Assembly: GCA_048976805.1 (NCBI GenBank)
Contig: JBHGUR010000085.1
Coordinates: forward strand, 1 to 64,000
Reading direction: 5' to 3'
From: Ectobacillus sp048976805
GTDB lineage: Bacteria; Bacillota; Bacilli; Bacillales; Bacillaceae_G
Length of the DNA stretch: 64,000 bases
Positions 1 to 8,634 of the stretch are shown in pieces (position 1 is the stretch's first letter; the number at the start of each line of letters is the position of its first letter). The position numbers and the translations under genes were made by a program. The notes beneath the pieces were generated by a model. It searched no databases, was not told the origin of the DNA, and saw only the letters and a program-made list of their open reading frames with translations.

Positions 1-58
1 GAACATATGTTCATTATACCAAGATATGGGATATGAGACAATGGGTAGGCTGTCGCCT

Positions 59-131
59 ACCGAAATTCATCTCCCCCTTATCGTTGGGCTACGCCCTTCA
101 CACGATTGAAGAGGGAGACTTCTTTCGGAAT
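59..131. repeat. Imperfect long inverted repeat upstream of the M50 protease
   Basis: The stretch from ACCGAAATTCATCTCCC near 59 pairs imperfectly with GGGAGACTTCTTTCGG ending near 131, around a short central region, so RNA from it could fold into a long hairpin. No gene is visible in positions 1-157. It may be a terminator or a decayed intergenic repeat. Confidence 0.4.
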
Positions 132-157
132 ATGTTAAAAATAAGAGGAGTTGAATA

Positions 158-829
158 ATGGAGCATTTATTCGTTTACCCATTGAGGGATATTCCCCTTG
201 TAGCGTTGGCGCTCATGGCTGCGTTATCGGTCCATGAGTTTGCCCACGCATATGTCGCTTATAAATTTGGAGATCCGACCGGAAAAAAGCAGGGGCGCTT
301 AACATTGTCGCCGCTGGCGCATTTGGATCCGATCGGCACGCTTGCTATTTTTCTATTAGGCTTTGGCTGGGCGCGGCCGGTGCAGGTGAATCCATATTTC
401 TTTAAAAAACCGCGCCTGGCTGGTATTCTAGTTTCTATTGCAGGGCCGCTCAGCAACCTGCTGCTGGCGATTATTGGGCTGGCTATCGTTTATGCATTTG
501 CCGTTTGGGGGCTTGCCGAGCTGATTCCGGAAGCGGTGGGAAAAACGCTGTTTCGGTTTTTTGAGCTATTCATCGGCTTGAACATTGTACTATTCGTGTT
601 CAATCTGCTCCCGCTGCCGCCGCTGGACGGCTATCGTGTTGTGGAAGATATGATGCCGGCGCACATCCGGGCAAAAATGACGAATTTTGAAAATTACGGC
701 GCTATTCTTTTCTTGATCCTTGTGATTACACCGCTTGACCGCTATACAATCCAGCCGATTTTTCAAGTTGTAGTCCCGTATGTGTCGGGGATATTGCAAA
801 GTATAATTGCCCCGCTTTTTGGAATATAA
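158..829 (+). CDS. ywhC: Site-2-protease family (M50) membrane metalloprotease, YwhC-like
   Basis: A 223-residue integral membrane protein. The zinc-binding motif HEFAH is at residues 26-30 in the first hydrophobic segment, and the second M50 signature NLLPLPPLDG at 149-158 supplies the third metal ligand (Asp157). Several further hydrophobic segments (about 60-70, 88-115, 135-150, 180-190) fit a compact rhomboid/S2P-like core without PDZ domain. The start is supported by AAGAGGAG upstream. The following gene is ywhD, and pbpG, speE and speB lie further on, as in B. subtilis. The substrate of this subfamily is not known; intramembrane proteolysis is inferred from the motifs. Confidence 0.88.
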   Translation: MEHLFVYPLRDIPLVALALMAALSVHEFAHAYVAYKFGDPTGKKQGRLTLSPLAHLDPIGTLAIFLLGFGWARPVQVNPYFFKKPRLAGILVSIAGPLSNLLLAIIGLAIVYAFAVWGLAELIPEAVGKTLFRFFELFIGLNIVLFVFNLLPLPPLDGYRVVEDMMPAHIRAKMTNFENYGAILFLILVITPLDRYTIQPIFQVVVPYVSGILQSIIAPLFGI

Positions 830-857
830 AAAATGATGGCTGATAGGAGGGTATGAA

Positions 858-1376
858 ATGGAAGAACAACCAAAGAAGAAGGTTATCGGTTTTAATATTA
901 TTAAGAATGATTCAACAAGCGGGCATGGCGGCTTTGGGGTTGGCGCGCTTAGCTTGGAAAATGTGTCCCCAGTGATTGTGGATGTAACGGAAGGGACGGC
1001 ATTTGTTGATATGGGCGCGATGCACGCGCGCAGCGTGGTGGAAAAGGGCATTAAGTTTCTTCCTAACAAAGAAGAGGTTCCAAATGGAAAGCCGTATTGG
1101 CTTGTGTGGGTAACGATTGAAAGAGCAGAGCAGGGCCCTTATTACGCGGGGGTAACGGCTTGTGAGATGACAGTCGACCGCGAAATCCGCCGCGGGTATA
1201 AATCGCTTCCGGAGCATGTCAATAAAATGGATAAATCGTTAAAGCGCCATATTATCGTCGACCATATGGATGCATCGTCCAAAAAAGTGCTGGTAGACTT
1301 TTTAAAGCAGCACGATAGCGGGATGTGGGAGCGTTCTAGCGATAAGCTGAAACAGGAACTGCAAGCAAGCGAATAA
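858..1376 (+). CDS. ywhD: YwhD family protein
   Basis: A soluble 172-residue protein recognised as YwhD by sequence and position, directly after the M50 protease (28-bp gap) and convergent with the PBP gene. No catalytic motif is evident; it has a glycine-rich stretch near residues 21-30 and no signal peptide or membrane segment. A clear ribosome binding site (GGAGGG) precedes the ATG. The function of the family is not established. Confidence 0.85.
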   Translation: MEEQPKKKVIGFNIIKNDSTSGHGGFGVGALSLENVSPVIVDVTEGTAFVDMGAMHARSVVEKGIKFLPNKEEVPNGKPYWLVWVTIERAEQGPYYAGVTACEMTVDREIRRGYKSLPEHVNKMDKSLKRHIIVDHMDASSKKVLVDFLKQHDSGMWERSSDKLKQELQASE

Positions 1377-1454
1377 AGGAAATTTCTCCCTTGAGAAATG
1401 AAGGGAATTCCAGTAAACTAAAGTCAAGCCTGTCTACAGGAAAAACTAGGACAC

Positions 1455-1485
1455 GAAAAGCCCCTGCATGCTGCAGGGGCTTTTC
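1455..1485. terminator. Bidirectional intrinsic terminator between ywhD and pbpG
   Basis: A perfect 14-bp inverted repeat (GAAAAGCCCCTGCA) with a 3-nt loop. The arms begin in A and end in T runs, so the hairpin has a U-tract in either direction and can serve both convergent genes. Confidence 0.9.
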
Positions 1486-1489
1486 GCTG

Positions 1490-3550
1490 TTACCAAGGAA
1501 AATATCGCTTCCACCAGCCGTTTTTCTCATCCGCTTTTCCTTTTATTTTAATCGTATTGAAATCTTCCTTCCCATCCAAATGCTCCATGCAATACTCCGT
1601 CGGTTCGGTTCCTTTTACAAAATACATTTTCACGGAAACCGGGCAGCCTTTTGAGGCGATTTTCCCGTTTTCCGGATTAATATTTAATGCCACTACTCCG
1701 TCAGGCTTTTTAAAATCTTTCTTCGGTCTGTCTTCTAATCCTTTTTCCATTACCTCCGCCCAAATATCCTTCGAATAGCGCTGTTCGGCAGGATTCGTTA
1801 TATTCTTGCCTTCATCATAGCCGACCCAGACGCCGGTTACGAGCTGCGGCGTAAAGCCAATCATCCAGCTGTCTGTTTTCGTTGAACCTGATTTGCCCGC
1901 ATAAGGGCGCGTCAATTTATTAATGACGGCTTGGCCTGTGACAGCCGCATATCCGCTCAGCTTTTTGTTGAACATGCCCGTCATCATTTTATTCATGACA
2001 AATACGGTATTCGGGTCAAGTACTTGCTTCCGTTCTAAATGCGCGTCGTACAAAACAGTTCCGTCGCGGTCGATGACGCGGCGGATAAAGACCGGCTCGG
2101 CCTGCTTTCCGCCATTGGCGAACATGGCGTAGGCGCTGACCATTTCAATCGGCTTTACTGGGGACGTCCCTAACGCAAGCGAAGGAACCTGGGCGAGCTT
2201 GTTTGTAATTCCAAACTTCTCCGCTGTTTTAATAAGCGTTTCTTCCCCTAGAAATAAATGTGTTTTTACCGCATATACGTTATCGGATACAGCAAGGGCC
2301 TGCGCCATCGTAACGAAATCTTCTGCGTAATAATTGTTGTAGTTAGTCGGCTTATAAGTAGAAACGCCGTCGGATAGCTTAAAGGTCGTATATTCACTCT
2401 TTAAGCGGGTCGCTGGTGTAAAGCCTTCCTCTAAAGCTGCGTAATATAAAAAAGGCTTGAATGTCGAGCCGGGCTGCCGGTATGCTTGCGTCGCGCGGTT
2501 GAATTGGCTTTTTTCATAATCTCTGCCGCCGATTAACGCTTTTACCTCTCCCGTTTTCGGATCCATCGCTATAAGAGCTGTTTCAATATCGGTTGAAGCG
2601 GGAATAATTTGCTTCACGGCCTTCTCGGCGATGCTTTGCAGCTTTGGATCAAGGGTAGTGTAAATGCGCAATCCGCCGCGGGCAATTGTTTGTTCATCAA
2701 TATTAAGCCGGCGGACAAGCTCTGTTTGGACAGCGCTTTGGAAGTAGGGCGCCTTTTGGGAAGCGGTGCGCTGCTGAAACGGCTGCAATGCCAGCTTTTC
2801 CTGCTTCGCTTTTGCTTCCTGCGCCGCTGTAATATAGCCTTGCTTGCGCATTTCGGATAAAATGAGCGCCTGCCGCTGTTTTGCCCTTTGTTCAGACATA
2901 TAAGGCGAATAATAGCTCGGCCCCTTTGGAATGCCGGCAAGCATGCTTGCTTCGGCCAATGTCAGCTCGCTTGCATGCTTATTAAAATATAGCCTGGAAG
3001 CAGCTTCGATGCCGTAAGCACCATGGCCGTAATAAATTGTATTTAAATATCCTTCCAAAATTTGGTTTTTGTTGTAGTTTACTTCAAGGCGAATTGTATA
3101 GAGCGCCTCCATCGCTTTTCTCTTCCATGTTTTATCATGGTCGAGATACAGATTTCTTGCATATTGCTGGGTGATTGTGCTTGCTCCTTGCACCATCGCC
3201 ATTGCCTTTAAGTCGGCGACCGCAGCGCCGGCAATGCGCTTTATGTCAAAGCCGTGATGGTCATAAAAATGCCGGTCTTCAATCGCCAAAGTCGCTTCCC
3301 GGACGTAAGGGGAAATTTCTTCAAGCGAAACCCAATACCGGGTTTGCCCAGTCTGGCTCTGCCCGATTGGCGAATCGTCATTGGCATAGAAAACGGTTGT
3401 TTGCGGCACGGAAACTTCAGGCGGCCCTGCAACCTTTGCGGCGATAAAAATAACAGATAAAATCGCTGCTGCCACCAGAAATAAAGCCGACCCTAAAATA
3501 ACAAACGCCCGTATATATTTTGCGGTTTTTTTATTTGCGATGAGCTCCAT
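1490..3550 (-). CDS. pbpG: Class A penicillin-binding protein (bifunctional transglycosylase/transpeptidase)
   Basis: A 686-residue type II membrane protein that polymerises and cross-links peptidoglycan. Residues 14-41 form the single N-terminal membrane anchor. The GT51 transglycosylase domain has its catalytic glutamate in EDRHFYDHHG (Glu91), followed by GASTITQQ at about 122-129. The transpeptidase domain shows the active-site serine in GSTFK (Ser362), SDN at 422-424 and KSGS at 553-556. Position next to ywhC/ywhD and near speE matches B. subtilis pbpG (ywhE), which is made in the forespore; sporulation expression here is inference from that relationship. GGGGG precedes the ATG. Terminates at the shared hairpin with ywhD. 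Confidence 0.9.
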   Translation of the reverse strand: MELIANKKTAKYIRAFVILGSALFLVAAAILSVIFIAAKVAGPPEVSVPQTTVFYANDDSPIGQSQTGQTRYWVSLEEISPYVREATLAIEDRHFYDHHGFDIKRIAGAAVADLKAMAMVQGASTITQQYARNLYLDHDKTWKRKAMEALYTIRLEVNYNKNQILEGYLNTIYYGHGAYGIEAASRLYFNKHASELTLAEASMLAGIPKGPSYYSPYMSEQRAKQRQALILSEMRKQGYITAAQEAKAKQEKLALQPFQQRTASQKAPYFQSAVQTELVRRLNIDEQTIARGGLRIYTTLDPKLQSIAEKAVKQIIPASTDIETALIAMDPKTGEVKALIGGRDYEKSQFNRATQAYRQPGSTFKPFLYYAALEEGFTPATRLKSEYTTFKLSDGVSTYKPTNYNNYYAEDFVTMAQALAVSDNVYAVKTHLFLGEETLIKTAEKFGITNKLAQVPSLALGTSPVKPIEMVSAYAMFANGGKQAEPVFIRRVIDRDGTVLYDAHLERKQVLDPNTVFVMNKMMTGMFNKKLSGYAAVTGQAVINKLTRPYAGKSGSTKTDSWMIGFTPQLVTGVWVGYDEGKNITNPAEQRYSKDIWAEVMEKGLEDRPKKDFKKPDGVVALNINPENGKIASKGCPVSVKMYFVKGTEPTEYCMEHLDGKEDFNTIKIKGKADEKNGWWKRYFPW

Positions 3551-3733
3551 TCATTTTTCCCCCTCGCATAAATCCTATTGATTTAGCCTGTGCAGGCACA
3601 AGCAAGCCTTGTTGATAAAATGCAATCTCATCTTTTTATAGTATCGGAATATTTTTCCTTTTTTAAACGAAGGGGAATAAAGAAGCAATCATAGCCCTGC
3701 AGCCGCCTGAATAAACTTTCAAATTTTGCATAA

Positions 3734-3900
3734 GGCTCTGTTAAACTTGATTGTTGATTTTTCACTACAGGCGGACGCTTTTTGCGGGCGGGGCCGAGCC
3801 GCTTCCTTCGCTGCACTCAGTCCAAGGTCTCGGCTATCCCGCTTTTCCCGCTGGAGTCGCCGCCTTTCGTTCCAAATCAACATTAGCCTTTGACAGAGCC
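3734..3900. mobile_element. Family A miniature inverted-repeat element, copy 1
   Basis: A 167-bp non-coding element beginning GGCTCTGTTA and ending TGACAGAGCC, flanked by the 8-bp direct repeat TTGCATAA (3726-3733 and 3901-3908). The interior is nearly identical to the copy at 18503. No transposase is encoded. The ends and 8-bp duplication fit an element mobilised by an IS6- or ISL3-type transposase supplied in trans. Confidence 0.9.
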
Positions 3901-3923
3901 TTGCATAAAAAAAGGAAAACTTC

Positions 3924-4667
3924 TTATCGAAGCTCTCCTTGCTTAGCCAATAATTCAAATGCCCGCGCCGGATAGTCGGTAATAATGACATCAACTCCGC
4001 AATCTATCATGGTGCGCAAATCCTCGTACTCATTAATAGTATAAGGGCGAATTGCATATCCCTTAGCTTGTGCTTCTTGGACAAAATCCTTTGTCAGAAG
4101 CTGAAAATTCGGATGCAATCCCTTGGCCTTTCGTATTGCCGCTTCCTGCAGGGGATCGGCGATGGGATGATGGTACAGAATTGCCCTGTCTATATCCGGT
4201 GCCAGGGCAGCCAACAGGGCAATGGAATCGTGATGAAAGGAAGAAAAGATAGTGCGGTTTTCAAGCCCTAATTCCCGTACTAATGCAACTGCTTTCTCTT
4301 CCAGGCCCGGGTAGGGAATAATGTCATTTTTTAATTCTATATTTACAAGCAGTTTGTTTGTCTGCAGCCATTGCAGCACTTCCCGCAAAGCAGGGATAGC
4401 CTCTCCTTGAAAGGCGGGATTAAAATACCTTCCTGCATCCAATCGCTTAAGCTCCTGCAATGTATGCTGGTGAACCAATCCTGAGCCATTGGTAGTCCGA
4501 TCCAGCGTTTCATCATGGATGACGATGATTTCCCCGTCCTTGGATAAGTGTATATCCAGCTCTATTCCATGTGTTCCTATCCGTTCTGCTTCCAAAAATG
4601 CAATCATCGTATTTTCCGGATGCGTGCTTTTTACACCGCGATGGGCAAAGATGAGAGGTTGTTTCAT
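3924..4667 (-). CDS. ugpQ: Glycerophosphodiester phosphodiesterase
   Basis: A 247-residue cytosolic GDPD that hydrolyses glycerophosphodiesters to glycerol-3-phosphate and an alcohol. Signature residues are visible in order: HRG (9-11), ENT (18-20), ELD with metal ligands Glu36 and Asp38, and catalytic His51 in VIHDETLDRT. There is no signal peptide, so it is a cytoplasmic UgpQ-type rather than a secreted GlpQ. The start at 4667 is preferred over an upstream in-frame ATG at 4748 because GGAGCG lies just before it and homology begins there. It is divergent from the ugpAEB importer and probably shares its control region. Confidence 0.88.
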   Translation of the reverse strand: MKQPLIFAHRGVKSTHPENTMIAFLEAERIGTHGIELDIHLSKDGEIIVIHDETLDRTTNGSGLVHQHTLQELKRLDAGRYFNPAFQGEAIPALREVLQWLQTNKLLVNIELKNDIIPYPGLEEKAVALVRELGLENRTIFSSFHHDSIALLAALAPDIDRAILYHHPIADPLQEAAIRKAKGLHPNFQLLTKDFVQEAQAKGYAIRPYTINEYEDLRTMIDCGVDVIITDYPARAFELLAKQGELR

Positions 4668-4741
4668 ACATAAACGCTCCTTATTGTTTTGTTTTAAATC
4701 AAAATAATTATGGTTGCTCATCAGCCATATGGCAATGTGAT

Positions 4742-4786
4742 TTAACAATAATAAACAATATTAACAAAAAATTATAAATATTTACC
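4742..4786 (+). promoter_or_regulatory. Candidate Pho box (TTAACA-type direct repeats)
   Basis: Hexamers TTAACA (4742), TAAACA (4752), TTAACA (4761), TTATAA (4772) and TTTACC (4781) recur every 9-11 bases. Bacillus PhoP binds TT(A/C/T)A(C/T)A repeats with about this spacing. The site lies between the divergent phosphodiesterase and ugp genes, which are typical phosphate-starvation targets. A -10-like TATACT lies at 4828. Confidence 0.5.
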
Positions 4787-4868
4787 AAACTTAAAGGCGT
4801 GTAAACAAGCAGTTAATAATAGATTGCTATACTCGGTTTTGTGCATAACAGACAGAGGAGGTTAACGG

Positions 4869-5813
4869 ATGCAGGAAACGAGTATTGCAGCAGGAAGGGA
4901 ACGGCGAAAGAAGCCCTTGCAGTTTGGCGTGAAAAAAGAAGCTTCTAAAGGAAAAGCAGCGTGGCCCGTAATAGAGCCGTACTTGTATTTAATGCCAGCT
5001 TTTCTTATTTTTTTCTTCTTCGTATATTTTCCGTTTTTCAAAACCATTTATATGAGCTTTCACTTAACGAATATTGTCGGGAAGGCCGTGGAATTCATAG
5101 GATTTGAAAATTATCAAGAGCTATTTTCTTCTCCGGATTTTCAAAACAGCCTGCTTGTTACACTTAAATTTGTTGTCTTGACGTCGGTGCCGGCTATTTT
5201 AGGAGGGCTTGCCCTCGCGCTGATGGCTCAGCGGAAAACAAAGGGAACCGGCGCGCTGCGCGTGATGTACGCGATGCCGATGGCTGTGTCTACTGCTTGT
5301 GCGGCTGTTATCTGGATGCTGCTGTACCACCCGACAATCGGCAGCATTAATTATTTGTTGGGCAAACAAATTGCTTGGCTCAGCGACCCTGATTATGCGC
5401 TTGCAGCCGTGGCGATTGTAACGGCATGGATGCAGATTGGCTTTAACTTTATTTTGCTGCTGGCGGGGCTGCAGGGCATCCCGAAAGAATACTACGAAAG
5501 CGCGGCGATCGACGGAGCCGGCTATTTGCAAACGTTATGGAAAATCACGCTGCCGTCTTTATCGCCTACTTTATTTTTCGTGATTGTTGTCAATGTAATT
5601 GAAGCGTTCCAAGCGTTTGGACAAGTGAATATTATGACGGCGGGCGGCCCGGCCAATTCGACGAATGTCGTTGTCTATACGATTTACCAGCAAGCCTTTT
5701 TAAATAACCGTTTTGGTTTGGCGAGCGCAAGCTCCATCATTTTATTTTTTATCATGCTAGTTGTTACGATCATTCAGTTCCGTTATGAGAAGAAGTTGGT
5801 GTTTTATAAGTGA
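4869..5813 (+). CDS. ugpA: Glycerol-3-phosphate/sugar ABC transporter permease, UgpA type
   Basis: A 314-residue membrane permease with six predicted hydrophobic segments. The cytoplasmic EAA loop is visible as YYESAAIDGAG about 100 residues from the C-terminus, where the ATPase docks. The cytosolic N-terminus of about 40 residues is basic. GAGGAGG precedes the ATG. It forms an operon with ugpE (4-bp overlap) and ugpB. The permease family also carries sugars; the glycerol-3-phosphate assignment rests on the adjacent phosphodiesterase and on overall resemblance to Ugp proteins. Confidence 0.82.
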   Translation: MQETSIAAGRERRKKPLQFGVKKEASKGKAAWPVIEPYLYLMPAFLIFFFFVYFPFFKTIYMSFHLTNIVGKAVEFIGFENYQELFSSPDFQNSLLVTLKFVVLTSVPAILGGLALALMAQRKTKGTGALRVMYAMPMAVSTACAAVIWMLLYHPTIGSINYLLGKQIAWLSDPDYALAAVAIVTAWMQIGFNFILLLAGLQGIPKEYYESAAIDGAGYLQTLWKITLPSLSPTLFFVIVVNVIEAFQAFGQVNIMTAGGPANSTNVVVYTIYQQAFLNNRFGLASASSIILFFIMLVVTIIQFRYEKKLVFYK

Positions 5814-6625
5814 GAAAAACAAATTACATTACGCTGTTTGGAAAATATATCGTTGCGTTTTTAGTGGTAATGCCGCTTCTTTACGCGCTAAGCATCAGCT
5901 TCATGCGGCCGGAAGAGATATTCAGCAGCCCGAAAACATGGCTGCCGTCCTCCTTCTACCTGGATAACTATAAAACCGCGTTGAATTCTGCGCCGTTGTT
6001 TACCTTTATTCGCAATAGCTTTATCGTCTCCACCGTCGTGACAATCGGGCAAATTTGCGTATGCAGCCTGGCGGCGTTTGCCTTTGCCTATTTTCGAATG
6101 AAAGGCAAGAGTATTTTATTCCTGCTCGTTCTTGCGACAATGATGATTCCGGGAGAATCTACGATTATTGCTAACTACATGACAATCAGCTCCTGGGGCT
6201 GGATGGACAGCTTCAAAGGCTTAACGATTCCGTTTTTTACATCTGCGATGGGGATCTTCTTAATGAGGCAATACTTTCTTACGATTCCGAAAGAATTGTA
6301 TGAAGCGGCGAAAATGGACGGGTGCGGGAACTTTCGCTTTTTCTTGAGCGTCTTGCTTCCGCTGTCGCGCCCTGCCGTCGGGTCGTTGGGAGTGTATACA
6401 TTTTTAAGCACTTGGAACCAGTACATGTGGCCGCTTTTAATTACAAACCGCGATGATATGCGGACGGTGCAGATTGGAATTAGCATGCTGCAAAACGCGG
6501 AATCGCAATCGTTCGGGGTTATTATGGCTGGAATTGTGCTTGTTCTCGTTCCATCGACGCTTATCTTCATATTTGGCCAAAAGCAGCTCGTATCCGGGAT
6601 TACATCTGGTTCCGTGAAGGGCTAA
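5810..6625 (+). CDS. ugpE: Glycerol-3-phosphate/sugar ABC transporter permease, UgpE type
   Basis: A 271-residue membrane permease, partner of the preceding gene, with six hydrophobic segments and the EAA-loop sequence LYEAAKMDGCG around residues 163-173. Translation starts at GTG overlapping the ugpA stop (GTGA), which indicates translational coupling. The solute-binding lipoprotein gene follows after 25 bp. No ATP-binding subunit is encoded in the cluster, so a shared MsmX/UgpC-type ATPase elsewhere must energise it. Confidence 0.83.
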   Translation: MRKTNYITLFGKYIVAFLVVMPLLYALSISFMRPEEIFSSPKTWLPSSFYLDNYKTALNSAPLFTFIRNSFIVSTVVTIGQICVCSLAAFAFAYFRMKGKSILFLLVLATMMIPGESTIIANYMTISSWGWMDSFKGLTIPFFTSAMGIFLMRQYFLTIPKELYEAAKMDGCGNFRFFLSVLLPLSRPAVGSLGVYTFLSTWNQYMWPLLITNRDDMRTVQIGISMLQNAESQSFGVIMAGIVLVLVPSTLIFIFGQKQLVSGITSGSVKG

Positions 6626-6650
6626 TCTACATAAATAAAGGAGAATAACA

Positions 6651-8018
6651 ATGAAAAAGAAACTTTTGCTTCTCATCATGGCAGTATTGACGATTGCCTC
6701 TGTTCTGGCAGGGTGCGGCACTAAGGAAAGCGCCGCGACAGAAACGAAAGATGATAGCCAACAGAGCAAGGAACCTGTTGAAATTACCTTTTGGCATGCG
6801 ATGGGCGGCGCCGGCGGCGAAGCAATTAACAAAATGGTAGAAAACTTCAACAGCTCCCAAACGGAAGTGAAGGTAACAGCACAGTTTCAAGGGACATACG
6901 ATGAAGCGATCAACAAGCTAAAAAGCGCTGCAAAAGGCGGTGCAGGACCTGATGTGATGCAGGTATATGATATTGGGACGCGCTTTATGATTGACAGCGG
7001 CTATGTTGTGCCGATGCAGAAGATGATTGATGAAGACAAATTTGACACTTCCTCTTTGGAGCCGAATTTGCTTGGTTATTATACAGTAGATAAAAAATTA
7101 TATTCAATGCCGTTCAACTCTTCTACGCCATTAGTGTACTACAACAAAACAGCGTTTAAAGAAGCGGGATTAGATCCGGAAAAGGCTCCGAAAACATTTG
7201 AAGAACTGATGGAGTATTCTAAAAAATTAACGAAGAAAAACGGCGACAAGGTAGAACGCTATGGCTTTTCCTTAGCGACTTACGGCTGGTTCTTTGAGCA
7301 AATGCTTGTTAAACAAGGCGCTTATTATGCCAACAATAAAAACGGCCGCGCGGATAAAGCGACAAAGGTAGAATTTGATAAAAACGGCGCTGGCTTAAAG
7401 GTGTTTGAAACATGGAAGGAATTGTACGATACAGGAGCGGTTGTGAACTTCGGGCGTAAAACAGACGACACAAAGAGCGCGTTTATCGCTGGAAAAATCG
7501 CGATGACAATGGATTCTACTGCAGCATTAAAGGATATCATGAACGGCGTGGGCGGCCGTTTTGAAATCGGAACAGCTTACCTCCCTTCCTTTGATTCTGC
7601 CAAAGATGGCGGCGTATCTATCGGCGGAGCCTCTTTATGGGTAATGGACAAAAAGGATAAGGAAAAGCAAAAAGCGGCCTTTGAATTTGTGAAATATATG
7701 GTGTCTCCTGAACAGCAAGCTTTCTGGAGCAAAAACACAGGCTATTTTGCCGTAACGAAAAAGGCGTATGATTTGCCGGAAATGAAGGAGCATCTAGAAA
7801 AATTCCCGCAATTCCAAACAGCAATTGACCAGCTTCACGACTCTCCAAAAACAGCAACAGGCGCCTTGCTTGGCGTATTCCCGGAAGCGCGCCAGACGAT
7901 TGAACTGAATTTAGAAAAAATGATCCAAGGGCAGGCAGAGCCGGAACAAGCCATAAAGGACGCAGCTAAAACCATCAACGATGCCATCACAAACTATAAT
8001 AAAGTGAATGTAAAATAA
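6651..8018 (+). CDS. ugpB: Extracellular solute-binding lipoprotein, UgpB type
   Basis: A 455-residue family 1 solute-binding protein anchored to the outer face of the membrane. The signal peptide ends in lipobox LAGC, giving a lipidated Cys at about residue 21, followed by a Ser/Thr/Glu-rich linker. The mature start VEITFWHAMGG is typical of UgpB and sugar-binding homologues. AAAGGAG precedes the ATG. As the last gene of the operon it is closed by a hairpin at 8042. The likely ligand is glycerol-3-phosphate or a glycerophosphodiester, by context. Confidence 0.85.
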   Translation: MKKKLLLLIMAVLTIASVLAGCGTKESAATETKDDSQQSKEPVEITFWHAMGGAGGEAINKMVENFNSSQTEVKVTAQFQGTYDEAINKLKSAAKGGAGPDVMQVYDIGTRFMIDSGYVVPMQKMIDEDKFDTSSLEPNLLGYYTVDKKLYSMPFNSSTPLVYYNKTAFKEAGLDPEKAPKTFEELMEYSKKLTKKNGDKVERYGFSLATYGWFFEQMLVKQGAYYANNKNGRADKATKVEFDKNGAGLKVFETWKELYDTGAVVNFGRKTDDTKSAFIAGKIAMTMDSTAALKDIMNGVGGRFEIGTAYLPSFDSAKDGGVSIGGASLWVMDKKDKEKQKAAFEFVKYMVSPEQQAFWSKNTGYFAVTKKAYDLPEMKEHLEKFPQFQTAIDQLHDSPKTATGALLGVFPEARQTIELNLEKMIQGQAEPEQAIKDAAKTINDAITNYNKVNVK

Positions 8019-8041
8019 TATACTGAATAACACAAAAAATT

Positions 8042-8080
8042 GCAGGGTGAATTGATATTTGAATTCGCCCTGCTTTTCTT
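8042..8080 (+). terminator. Intrinsic terminator after ugpB
   Basis: GCAGGGTGAATT pairs with GAATTCGCCCTGC across a short AT-rich loop and is followed by TTTTCTTTTT. Confidence 0.85.
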
Positions 8081-8178
8081 TTTGGCTACCCTGAAAATAA
8101 GCAATGTAAAAAATGAGGGTGCATTATAGATAAAACTGGTTATTTTCATACCCTATGGCGCAAATTTTTTGCACGGGT

Positions 8179-8512
8179 GTCTTTGTTAAAAGCCCATATT
8201 GATTTTTACGTTAAAAGAGCGTTCATGCATATCACGGGCAGGTAGAACAAATAGAAGCCTTCTCTTTGGTTTTCCTTTGGACGAGGTAAAGAAAACTCGC
8301 CGACTGGCGAGCCTGTAAAGGCGAAGACAGAGGTGTAGTTGCCCTTATACTTTATTCTTAAAATTGGCTACTACGTCGCATGCTCTTCTTCGCTGCCAAT
8401 TTATATTTTCTTAAAGTACAAAACTAGGCCTTGGCCGTTACGATATACGGCCGGGAGCACTCTTCTTCCCTAAAAAAGGATTTATATATCAACACCAACG
8501 TTTAACACAGTC
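8179..8512. mobile_element. Family B miniature element carrying a nested family E segment
   Basis: The outer parts (8179-8287 and 8420-8512) match the family B copies at 13217 and 56668: the segments around CTTTGGTTTTCCTTTGGACGAG, the GTTACGATATACGGCC block and the right end TTTAACACAG. A roughly 130-bp unrelated block sits in the middle. No target duplication is visible, so this copy is probably old. Positions 8085-8178 hold only AT-rich sequence with a weak inverted repeat and no gene. Confidence 0.7.
8288..8419 (+). repeat. Family E repeat, nested in a family B copy
   Basis: From AAAGAAAACTCGCCGACTGG to TTCTTAAAGTA. An inverted homologue lies at 20071-20182 (shared blocks GCCGACTGGC, ACGTCGCAT or GCGTCGCAT, and TCTTCTTCGCTGCCAATTT). 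It interrupts the family B consensus between GACGAGG and AAAACTAGG, so it inserted after that element. No coding potential was recognised. Confidence 0.65.
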
Positions 8513-8634
8513 AAAAAGAAAATATTTTTCCCTCTTTTCATATTTTTAACTATACATTTTCTATGATTTGTTTTATTTTGTATAGGGAACATTAAGTTTG
8601 ACTTCAAATATGCAACGAAAGGCGTGATAACACA

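Noticed and set aside
3734..3900. Family A element as a degraded full insertion sequence
   Set aside because: All copies are under 170 bp with intact ends and no transposase coding remnant, so they are non-autonomous units rather than decayed ORF-bearing elements.
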